From DATHSN01 sp035464115 (GTDB taxonomy: Bacteria; Actinomycetota; Acidimicrobiia; Acidimicrobiales; SKKL01), in the NCBI GenBank assembly GCA_035464115.1, contig DATHSN010000122.1:1-6099 (forward strand): a DNA stretch of 6,099 nt, written 5' to 3'. The position numbers were made by a program, and so were the translations under genes. The notes beneath the pieces were generated by a model. That model worked only from the letters and a program-made list of their open reading frames with translations, was not told the DNA's origin and did no database searches. Positions 1-4,972 of the stretch are shown piece after piece. Numbering within the stretch: position 1 is the stretch's first letter; every line of letters begins with the position of its first letter.

Positions 1-788
1 GCGGAGACCTGTTCGGTGGCGGCCGAGACGGCGTTGGCTTGGGCGGCGGCTTCGGCAGCGGCGGCCGACACCTGGACCGAGGCGGCGGAGAGCTCGTCGC
101 TCGAGGCCCGCAGGGTCTCCGCGGAGTCACCGACCTGGCCGGAGACCTTCTTGGCCAACCAGAACGCGATGGCCATGCCGGCGGCGGCGATCAGCACCAA
201 CAGCACGATCGACATGGTGCGCGCCGACTCGTAGGTGCTCTGGGCGTTGGCGACGCCCTCGCCGAGGAACTCGTCGGACGCGACGGCGAGAGCGTCGGCG
301 GCAGCCTCGGCCTGGTTGAAGGTGGCCCCGGCGTCGCGCAGGAAGTCGTTGGCTTCCTGCTTGTCGCCGGCCAGCGACAACTCGAGCACGCTGTTCCAGT
401 CGGCTTCGACCTGGTCCCACAAGGGGATGAACGTGTTGACGTGGCCGAGCCGGATGGGTGAGTCGACGAGCTCGACCTGGAGGTCGGCCATGATCTCGTC
501 GACGTTCGCGACGGCGGCGTCGACCTGGGTCTTGGCCTCGGACATGTCGGCGTCCTCGGTGCGCAGGATGTGCGCCCGCACGAACCGCGACCCGTTCAAC
601 ATGTTGGCCTGGACCTCGTTGGCCGAGGCGATCTGGGCGACCTCGGTCTCGGCGAGGCTGGCCGTCAACCCCGACACCGTCGACAGCTGGGTGATCAGGT
701 AGACCGCCAACATCGCCATCAGGGCGATCACCGCAGCGAAACCCATCATCATGCGGGTCTTCAGCGGGCGTTGCTTGGTGCTGGACAT
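1..788 (-). CDS. Methyl-accepting chemotaxis protein (chemoreceptor), C-terminus cut by window edge
   Basis: Membrane chemoreceptor that should sense a ligand outside the cell and control the CheA/CheW kinase. The visible 262 residues begin with a short basic stretch (KQRPLKTR), then TM1 (about 13-33). A helical extracytoplasmic sensor follows (about 35-190), sized like a four-helix-bundle (4HB_MCP) domain, with an NGSRFVRAHIL segment near 65-75. TM2 is about 192-211 and ends in FWLAKK. Directly after it comes a heptad-rich, Ala/Ser/Glu/Gln segment (DELSAASVQVSAAAAEAAAQ, then ANAVSAATEQVSA) that looks like the start of the MCP signalling coiled coil. There is no space for a normal HAMP domain of about 50 residues. 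The ATG at 788 is chosen because GGGAGG lies 6 nt upstream. An in-frame ATG at 857 would add 23 residues (MSDSPLDVPVSHHG...) but has no Shine-Dalgarno. The methylation region and the kinase-contact hairpin tip lie outside the window. The gene diverges from a sigma-28-type gene, which fits a motility regulon. Family call is firm; ligand unknown. Confidence 0.88.
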   Translation of the reverse strand, partial: MSSTKQRPLKTRMMMGFAAVIALMAMLAVYLITQLSTVSGLTASLAETEVAQIASANEVQANMLNGSRFVRAHILRTEDADMSEAKTQVDAAVANVDEIMADLQVELVDSPIRLGHVNTFIPLWDQVEADWNSVLELSLAGDKQEANDFLRDAGATFNQAEAAADALAVASDEFLGEGVANAQSTYESARTMSIVLLVLIAAAGMAIAFWLAKKVSGQVGDSAETLRASSDELSAASVQVSAAAAEAAAQANAVSAATEQVS

Positions 789-794
789 CCGGGG

Positions 795-800
795 CCTCCC
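795..800 (-). promoter_or_regulatory. Shine-Dalgarno of the chemoreceptor gene
   Basis: On the minus strand GGGAGG is followed by 6 nt (CCCCGG) and the ATG at 788. It decides the start over the in-frame ATG at 857, which has no purine-rich box at a suitable distance. Confidence 0.7.
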
Positions 801-973
801 CCAGGGGTCGGTGCACCCGTGGTGGCTGACGGGCACGTCGAGTGGGCTGTCCGACATGGTCGCCACCGTCGGGCTGCGGGTGAGGGTTCGCCGCGAATTG
901 TCAGGGCGACGTCCGTCACTCCTCCCGCTACGTGGCGCGATCTCACCAACACGGCGAGTGGTAACCGCGCAGA

Positions 974-989
974 GTGGTGACATGACCAC
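974..989. repeat. Inverted repeat GTGGT-N6-ACCAC, possible operator
   Basis: Perfect 5-bp arms (974-978 and 985-989) flank a 6-bp centre, GACATG. It lies about 100 bp upstream of the sigma-factor start and about 185 bp upstream of the chemoreceptor start, in the only non-coding DNA between them. Arms this short arise by chance in GC-rich DNA, so an operator role is only a suggestion. Confidence 0.25.
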
Positions 990-1087
990 AAGAGGACCTT
1001 CGGCCCTGATCCGCGGCCCGAGCGCCCGCCACGATCCCCGAGCGAGATGAACTTCCGCCTTGGCCGGCGGAGAGGGGAGCAGGACCG

Positions 1088-1918
1088 ATGGGCGAGACGC
1101 GAGAGGCGTTGGTCCGACAACACATGCCGTTGGTGGAGCACATCGTGTTGCGGGTGAGCGCGTCGTTCCCCCGCCACGTCGACCGCTCCGACCTGGTGGC
1201 CGCCGGGCTGCTCGGGCTGGTCGAGGCGGCCAACCGGTTCGACCCCGAGCGGGGGGTCCCCTTCCACCGCTACGCCGGCACCCGGATCCGGGGTGCGGTG
1301 CTCGACGCGGTCCGCAGCCTCGACTGGGTGCCGCGCTCGACCCGGCAGCTGGCGCGCTCGGCCGACGAGGCCGTGCAGCGGCTCGCCGCCCACGAGGGCG
1401 TCGCTCCCACCGACGCGGCGATCGCCGCCGAGATGGGTGTGAGCGAGGACGACCTGCGCACCATGCGCGAGCGCCTCCATCGCGGGGTCATCGCCGCGCT
1501 CGACGAGTCCGGTCCGAGTGACGGCGCACCGGCGCTCGCCGAGCTGCTCGCCGATCGGACCTCGCCGGGCGCCGAGGAGCGGCTCGAGCAGCGGGAGCTG
1601 GCCGGCTACCTGCGGGCCGCGCTCGCCGAGCTCCCCGAGCGCCATCGCCTGGTCGTCGTCGGCATCTACCTCGAGGGGCGCACCTTCGACGAGGTCGCCG
1701 AGCTCCTGGGCGTCACCCCGTCACGGGTCTCCCAGCTCCGGTCCGATGCGCTCGACATGATCCGCGACGGCATCGTCGCCCAGTTCCGGCCCAAGGTGGA
1801 GGCCAAGCCGCACGGCCGGGTGGCGATCCGCCAGGCTCGCTACGCCTCCGCCATCGCCGAGCACGACACCTGGCGCGGCCGCATCGACCTGCGCGACCCG
1901 GCCGAGGCCATCGCCTGA
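1088..1918 (+). CDS. FliA/WhiG-family RNA polymerase sigma factor (sigma-28 type)
   Basis: Alternative sigma factor expected to direct RNA polymerase to flagellar/chemotaxis-type promoters (sporulation in the WhiG branch). Region 2 spans about 3-78: VRQHMPLVEHIVLRV, then SDLVAAGLLGLVEAANRFDP and the core and -10-binding stretch VPFHRYAGTRIRGAVLD. The family hallmark RGAVLDAVRSLDWVPRSTRQ (69-87, also close to other group-3 factors) leads into region 3 (about 88-140, TDAAIAAEMGVSEDDL). Region 4 is about 171-233, with LAELPERHRLVVVGIYLEG and the -35-binding helix-turn-helix FDEVAELLGVTPSRVSQLRS (200-219). The protein is 276 residues; a tail of about 43 residues (234-276, rich in Arg, with RYASAIAEHDTW) extends past region 4, where FliA proteins usually end. 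GGGGAG at 1074-1079 and AGGA at 1081-1084 precede the ATG. The divergent chemoreceptor supports the motility role. No FlgM-type anti-sigma gene is visible. Without the rest of the locus, FliA and WhiG cannot be told apart, so no symbol is given. Confidence 0.93.
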   Translation: MGETREALVRQHMPLVEHIVLRVSASFPRHVDRSDLVAAGLLGLVEAANRFDPERGVPFHRYAGTRIRGAVLDAVRSLDWVPRSTRQLARSADEAVQRLAAHEGVAPTDAAIAAEMGVSEDDLRTMRERLHRGVIAALDESGPSDGAPALAELLADRTSPGAEERLEQRELAGYLRAALAELPERHRLVVVGIYLEGRTFDEVAELLGVTPSRVSQLRSDALDMIRDGIVAQFRPKVEAKPHGRVAIRQARYASAIAEHDTWRGRIDLRDPAEAIA

Positions 1919-1929
1919 TCGGCACCGTC

Positions 1930-1959
1930 CGGGCCCGACGCAGCGTGGCGTCGGGCCCG
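1930..1959. terminator. Shared bidirectional hairpin terminator
   Basis: A perfect 12-bp stem (1930-1941 with 1948-1959) built on GGGCCCGACGC closes a 6-nt loop, AGCGTG. It starts 11 nt after the sigma-factor stop and ends 9 nt before the stop of the convergent 174-residue gene, so both transcripts would end in it. There is no T-run on either side, as is common in GC-rich actinobacteria, so the case rests on stem strength and position. Confidence 0.75.
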
Positions 1960-1968
1960 AACGGGCGC

Positions 1969-2493
1969 TCAGCGTCGTCCCGGCACCCACCCGGTCGCCG
2001 ACCGGGCGCCGTAGCGCAGCACGGCCAGACCCCAGCGGCAGGCGCTGGTGGCGATGGACAGGCCCTGGGAGGCGAGCTCACCCGCCCCGGGCTCGGCGGG
2101 GGTGGGGCCCGTGGTCGCATCGGGGCGCAGGGCCTCGTCTGCGATGCGCTCGGCGCGGGCGGTTGAGCGCGCCACCAGCGCGTCGGGGTCGTGGACCGTC
2201 ACGCCCTCGGCCTCGGCCTGGTCGGCCTCGGGCTGGTCGGTGTCGGGGTGGTCGCCCTCGGCCTGGTCGGCATCGTCGGGGCGACGCGCGCCGAAGCGCT
2301 CGGCGAAGTCGTCGAGCGGCGGCTTGTCCTGGTCGTGGGCAGGGTGGTGCCCCGGCTGGTTGTCCTCGGGCACGGGCCCGGTCGGTCCCGACGATCCTGG
2401 TGACCGCCGGGCCTCCAACGCCGGCCCGATGCTGTCGGGATCGAGGTCGGTGGTGCCGCTGCGACGCACCTCGGGGCTCTGCGGGTTGGGCAT
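1969..2493 (-). CDS. Hypothetical acidic, probably disordered protein with pentapeptide repeats
   Basis: I do not recognise this 174-residue protein. Residues 1-130 are rich in Asp, Pro, Gly, Glu and Gln and look disordered, except for a short LDDFAERFGARR stretch (60-71). At 75-94 four pentapeptides of pattern x-D-(Q/H)-(A/P)-(E/D) follow one another: ADQAE, GDHPD, TDQPE, ADQAE. A probable helix, DPDALVARSTARAERIADEA, lies near 102-121. The C-terminus (139-174) is more ordered, with Trp, Tyr and a basic end (SACRWGLAVLRYGARS, then WVPGRR). It has no signal peptide or clear membrane helix. The minus strand is chosen because the plus-strand frame across it reads as Ser/Trp/Arg low-complexity shadow, and because the gene ends tidily at the shared terminator. 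The ATG at 2493 has only a modest ribosome site (AGGCGGA, 4 nt away). It is the last gene of the leftward operon, after a strong hairpin. Confidence 0.68.
   Translation of the reverse strand: MPNPQSPEVRRSGTTDLDPDSIGPALEARRSPGSSGPTGPVPEDNQPGHHPAHDQDKPPLDDFAERFGARRPDDADQAEGDHPDTDQPEADQAEAEGVTVHDPDALVARSTARAERIADEALRPDATTGPTPAEPGAGELASQGLSIATSACRWGLAVLRYGARSATGWVPGRR
2211..2270. repeat. 15-bp tandem repeat (4 copies) inside the 174-residue gene
   Basis: Four head-to-tail 15-bp units lie at 2211-2225, 2226-2240, 2241-2255 and 2256-2270. The first and last are identical (cctcggcctggtcgg), the second differs at one base and the third at five. The unit is a multiple of three, so copy-number changes would lengthen or shorten the encoded pentapeptide array without shifting frame. 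Confidence 0.85.
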
Positions 2494-2500
2494 GGTGTCC

Positions 2501-2555
2501 GCCTGCCCGCGCCCCGCCCCGCCGAAACGTCCGGACGGGGGGCGGGGCGGCAGGC
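2501..2555 (-). promoter_or_regulatory. Long GC hairpin between microprotein and last gene of the operon
   Basis: 2501-2507 pairs with 2549-2555 (7 bp) and 2511-2520 pairs with 2539-2548 (10 bp), leaving a 3-nt bulge (2508-2510). The 18-nt loop contains the self-complementary 10-mer CGTCCGGACG (2528-2537). In the leftward transcript the stem begins at the first base after the microprotein stop codon and ends 7 nt before the ATG at 2493, so it covers part of that gene's ribosome site. It could be a partial terminator, an mRNA-stability element, or a device lowering expression of the last gene. No T-run follows. Confidence 0.6.
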
Positions 2556-2627
2556 TCAGAGCAGGAAGATCAGCAAGATCACGACAGCGATGATGAGCGC
2601 CAACACGGCGATGGTGCGGGTGTCCAC
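2556..2627 (-). CDS. 23-residue single-span membrane microprotein
   Basis: This tiny gene starts at a GTG and encodes 23 residues: a short polar head (V-D-T-R-T), then about 18 almost purely aliphatic residues (IAVLALIIAVV followed by ILLIFLL) up to the stop. That is one membrane helix and little else. The case for translation is the AAGGAGGT box at 2631-2638, a near-perfect match to the 16S rRNA 3' end, ending 3 nt before the GTG. The stop is followed at once by a long hairpin, and the gene sits 46 nt after the stop of a membrane-anchored protein on the same strand. The reading frame stays open upstream, but only as a shadow of that gene. I know no family it clearly belongs to. KdpF is of similar size but has a different sequence and no kdp genes are nearby. 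It may be a small partner of the upstream membrane protein, or an unconserved product. Confidence 0.6.
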   Translation of the reverse strand: MDTRTIAVLALIIAVVILLIFLL

Positions 2628-2630
2628 GGG

Positions 2631-2638
2631 ACCTCCTT
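2631..2638 (-). promoter_or_regulatory. Near-consensus Shine-Dalgarno for the microprotein
   Basis: AAGGAGGT on the minus strand, 3 nt before the GTG at 2627. It is among the strongest ribosome sites in the window and is the main reason to call such a short gene. Confidence 0.7.
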
Positions 2639-2673
2639 CGGAAGTGTCAACCGGGACGTGCCCCGCATCGACC

Positions 2674-3339
2674 TCACCCAAACCGATCGACCGGCTGCGG
2701 GCCGTGAGCATCCCCCGCGGCGCCGGGGCCGGTCGCGCCTCCCGGACCGGACCCGTCAGCTGGCTCCGGCCGGTGGTCGGGGCGGTCGAGGAGGTCCTCG
2801 AAGGTCGCCCGGAGGTCGAGCAGGGCCTGGCGGAGGGCGGCCACGTCGAGCTCGCGCTCACCGCCGGGGTCGGCGCCGAGCGCATCGTGGGCCCGCTGGT
2901 ACGCGGCGGCGTGGTCGGGCACCTCGAGCGCCACGCTGGCGGCGCGCTCGTCGAAGGTGTCGGCCGGGAGGTGGCGTCGGCGGAGCGCCTCGGCCACCAG
3001 CGCTCCGGCGCGACGCACCGCCTCGTCGGGTCGGTCGACGAACGACAGCTGGACCCGGGCCCAGCGCTCGGCCAGCTCGGCCCGCAGGATGGGTTCGATG
3101 GCGGGGGCGTCGAACGACCCGAGGTCGCGGGCACGCTCCTCGAGCTCGGCCTCGCCCTGGCGACGCCCGGCGCGAGCGACGATCTCGTCGTACTCACCGC
3201 CGAACGTGGCCCGCAAGCGGTCGGTCCGACGGCCCCGCTCGGCGGTGGTGGCGCGCCACTGCGCGACGGTGACCACCACCACGACCAGCACCGTGACGGC
3301 GACAGCGGCAGCGATGACCGCCGAGTTCCAGACCTGCAT
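2674..3339 (-). CDS. Membrane-anchored conserved hypothetical protein
   Basis: A 221-residue protein of unknown function. One N-terminal hydrophobic helix (about 6-26, ending TVLVVVVVTVAQW) is followed by a basic, Arg-rich flank, so the soluble part should face the cytoplasm. The soluble domain (about 38-190) has the pattern of a conserved hypothetical family I recall from actinobacteria. It shows LRATFGGEYDEIV (42-54; relatives read roughly FGPEYDR), an Arg/Glu-rich coiled segment (59-73), AERWARVQLSFVDRPDEAV (90-108; relatives roughly W-x-x-x-Q-x-x-F-V-D-x-P), a LVAEALRRRHLP segment (114-125), and a closing helix LRQALLDLRATFEDLL. Residues from about 194 on are Pro/Gly-rich and disordered. 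There are no lysines. GGAGG (3347-3351) sits 7 nt before the ATG at 3339, and a small inverted repeat (AGTCC at 3344-3348, GGACT at 3353-3357) overlaps that site. It is the first gene of the leftward operon and diverges from the acyl-CoA dehydrogenase. The family match is from memory. Confidence 0.85.
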   Translation of the reverse strand: MQVWNSAVIAAAVAVTVLVVVVVTVAQWRATTAERGRRTDRLRATFGGEYDEIVARAGRRQGEAELEERARDLGSFDAPAIEPILRAELAERWARVQLSFVDRPDEAVRRAGALVAEALRRRHLPADTFDERAASVALEVPDHAAAYQRAHDALGADPGGERELDVAALRQALLDLRATFEDLLDRPDHRPEPADGSGPGGATGPGAAGDAHGPQPVDRFG

Positions 3340-3577
3340 GAGGAGTCCTCCGGGACTGGCCGCGCGGGGCGGCGGCGCTCACCCGCACCCTGATTCCTAC
3401 CCGCTCGCGGCCCCCGGCCAATCGCGCGTGGGTCGACTCCGGGCGTCGGGGACGCCGGGGCGCATCCCAGCGGGGCCCGAATGGTCCACCCGAGCCGTGG
3501 TTGCGTACCGTGACCTCCGACACGACCGACGTGACGCCGCCTGCGTCGCGTCGCCGACCGGGGGAGGCCGCGCCGCC
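3340..3577. promoter_or_regulatory. Divergent intergenic region before membrane-protein operon and acyl-CoA dehydrogenase
   Basis: This 238-bp gap should carry promoters for both directions. The only AT-containing promoter-like pair is for the leftward operon: TTGGCC (3421-3416) and TAGGAAT (3399-3393) with 16 nt between, a weak match. A small 6-bp hairpin with a 3-nt loop (GGCGTC at 3442-3447, GACGCC at 3451-3456) is also present. I saw no clear promoter for the dehydrogenase. Confidence 0.35.
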
Positions 3578-4855
3578 ATGGCGACCATCGAGATCGAGTC
3601 CACCGACCGCGACACCGCCGAGCTGGCCGAGTTCCGGGCCCGGGTCCGCGCGTTCCTCGCCGAGCACGCGCCGGCGCGGCGCCGCCCCGAGCCCGGGGCG
3701 GCCGACGACGACACGCCCGACGCCGAGGCACCGAGCGTCGAGCAGGCCAAGGCCTTCCAGGCCGCCCTGTTCGACGCCGGCCTGGCCGGCATCACCTGGC
3801 CCCAGGAGTACGGCGGCGCCGGGCTCACCAACGAGCACCAGCGGGTGTTCACCGAGGAGGCCACCGGCCACGAGCTGCCCACCGGCCTCTACACCATCGG
3901 TCTCGGCATGGTGATCCCCACGCTGCTCGAGTACGGCACGCCCGAGCAGAAGGAGCGCTACGTGGCCAAGGCGCTGCGCGGCGAGGAGGTGTGGTCCCAG
4001 CTGTTCTCCGAGCCGGGCGCGGGCAGCGACGTGGCGTCGCTGCAGGCCCGCGCCGTGCGCGACGGCGACGAGTGGGTCATCAACGGCCAGAAGGTGTGGA
4101 CCACGGGCGCCCAGCACTCCGACTTCGGGGCGGTGATCTGCCGGACCAACGTCGATCAGCCCAAGCACCGCGGCATCACCATGTTCATCATCGACTTCCA
4201 CGACCCCGCGGTCACCATCCGGCCCCTGCGCCAGATGAACGGCGGCAGCGGCTTCAACGAGGTCTTCTTCGACGACGTGCGCGTCCCCCACACCAACGTC
4301 ATCGGCGAGGTCGACGACGGGTGGCGCTGCGCCATCGCCATGCTCATGAACGAGCGGGTGGCCATCGGGTCCGGCGGTGGCGGCGCCCGCCGGGGCAGCT
4401 CCACCGGCATCGAGCCCTACGTGAAGATCGCTCGCGCCCGTGGCCTCATCGACGATCCCGTGGTGCGCCAGCAGCTCGCCGACGTCTACATCCGCCAGCG
4501 GGTCATCGGGTTCATCGCCCAACGCACCCGGGCCGCGCTCAAGGCGGGCCGGGCCCCGGGGCCCGAGGGATCGATCGCCAAGCTGGCGGGTGCGGTCCTG
4601 TCGCGTCGGGCGTCCGACCTCGGCATCGCGCTGGCCGGACCGGCGGGCGTCGCCTGGGCCGACGACGACCCACGTGGCGGGCGGTGGACCGCAGCGGTCC
4701 TCCAGGCGCCGGCGGCGCGCATCGCCGGGGGCACCGACGAGGTGCAGCGCAACATCATCGGCGAGCGGGTGCTGGGCCTGCCCCGCGAGCCCCAGGTCGA
4801 CCGCGACGTGCCGTTCAAGGAGCTCAAGGTCGGCACCCAGCGATCCAGCGACTGA
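3578..4855 (+). CDS. Acyl-CoA dehydrogenase (FadE-like)
   Basis: Flavoprotein expected to oxidise an acyl-CoA to the trans-2-enoyl-CoA in the cytoplasm using FAD, passing electrons to ETF. The 425 residues show the family order. The N-terminal helical domain (about 10-128) includes FRARVRAFLAEH, ITWPQEYGGAGLTNEHQ, and a low-complexity stretch (about 28-50: RRRPEP, then ADDDTPDAEAP) that makes it longer than the usual 380-400. The middle beta domain holds the FAD/substrate signature WSQLFSEPGAGSDVASL (139-155) and GQKVWTTGAQHSDFG. The C-terminal helical domain ends with AGGTDEVQRNIIGERVLGLP. At the medium-chain enzyme's catalytic position (E in IYEGT) there is Gly384. Glu259 in LMNERVAIG lines up with the base used by isovaleryl- and long-chain enzymes, so catalysis is still plausible. 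GGGGAGG (3561-3567) precedes the ATG by 10 nt; the open frame further upstream is a shadow of the opposite gene. Actinobacterial relatives include cholesterol side-chain FadE heterotetramers, but no second FadE subunit is adjacent. Substrate unknown. Confidence 0.93.
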   Translation: MATIEIESTDRDTAELAEFRARVRAFLAEHAPARRRPEPGAADDDTPDAEAPSVEQAKAFQAALFDAGLAGITWPQEYGGAGLTNEHQRVFTEEATGHELPTGLYTIGLGMVIPTLLEYGTPEQKERYVAKALRGEEVWSQLFSEPGAGSDVASLQARAVRDGDEWVINGQKVWTTGAQHSDFGAVICRTNVDQPKHRGITMFIIDFHDPAVTIRPLRQMNGGSGFNEVFFDDVRVPHTNVIGEVDDGWRCAIAMLMNERVAIGSGGGGARRGSSTGIEPYVKIARARGLIDDPVVRQQLADVYIRQRVIGFIAQRTRAALKAGRAPGPEGSIAKLAGAVLSRRASDLGIALAGPAGVAWADDDPRGGRWTAAVLQAPAARIAGGTDEVQRNIIGERVLGLPREPQVDRDVPFKELKVGTQRSSD

Positions 4856-4861
4856 CCGGTG

Positions 4862-4888
4862 GGCCCCGGTCGCCGAGCGGCCGGGGCC
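4862..4888 (+). terminator. Hairpin terminator after acyl-CoA dehydrogenase
   Basis: An 11-bp stem with one G-U pair (4862-4872 with 4878-4888; GGCCCCGG against CCGGGGCC at the base) closes a 5-nt loop, CCGAG. It begins 6 nt after the dehydrogenase stop. No T-run follows. It separates the dehydrogenase from the lipoprotein/ABC unit, which starts about 85 nt further on. Confidence 0.65.
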
Positions 4889-4972
4889 GACACCCGGGGC
4901 AGCATCGAAGAGCCGTCGTCGGGGTAGCGACTCGGGGCCACGTCGCATCGACCCCGATCCGCAGGAGCTCTC

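Larger units (their letters stand above)
789..1087. promoter_or_regulatory. Divergent intergenic region between chemoreceptor and sigma factor
   Basis: This gap of 299 bp separates two divergently read genes and so must hold both promoters. I found no convincing sigma-70 -35/-10 pair and no match to the sigma-28 pattern TAAA-N15-GCCGATAA on either strand. The only symmetric element I noticed is the inverted repeat at 974-989. Short open frames crossing the gap on both strands have no ribosome site or protein-like composition. Confidence 0.5.

Noticed and set aside
127..816. 229-codon minus-strand frame overlapping the chemoreceptor
   Set aside because: Its product is Arg/Gly/Pro-rich noise; the overlapping frame from 788 has two membrane helices, a sensor domain and a good Shine-Dalgarno.
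855..857. Alternative in-frame ATG for the chemoreceptor
   Set aside because: No Shine-Dalgarno precedes it and the extra 23 residues (with HH, C and P) do not resemble a receptor N-terminus.
896..934. TTGTCA (898-903) and TACGTG (929-934) as a promoter for the sigma-factor gene
   Set aside because: The spacing is 25 nt, far from 16-18, and TACGTG is a poor -10.
2645..2650. TTGACA on the minus strand just before the microprotein
   Set aside because: It matches a -35 box, but 17 nt downstream is already the GTG start codon, with no -10 element.
2163..3272. 369-codon plus-strand frame rich in Arg, Pro and Gly
   Set aside because: It crosses three minus-strand genes and is a typical shadow translation with no domain or ribosome site.
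3506..3511. TACCGT as a -10 box for the dehydrogenase gene
   Set aside because: It fits TANNNT, but no -35-like sequence lies at the right spacing, and such hexamers are common by chance.
2957..3577. In-frame extension upstream of the dehydrogenase start (207 codons)
   Set aside because: The extension overlaps the opposite-strand membrane-protein gene and is Ser/Arg/Thr low complexity; the dehydrogenase begins sensibly at 3578 with GGGGAGG upstream.
3194..4948. 584-codon open frame on the minus strand opposite the acyl-CoA dehydrogenase
   Set aside because: It is the complement of a gene with clear dehydrogenase motifs; the product is Gly/Asp/His/Arg-rich without domains. Long antisense frames are expected in GC-rich DNA.
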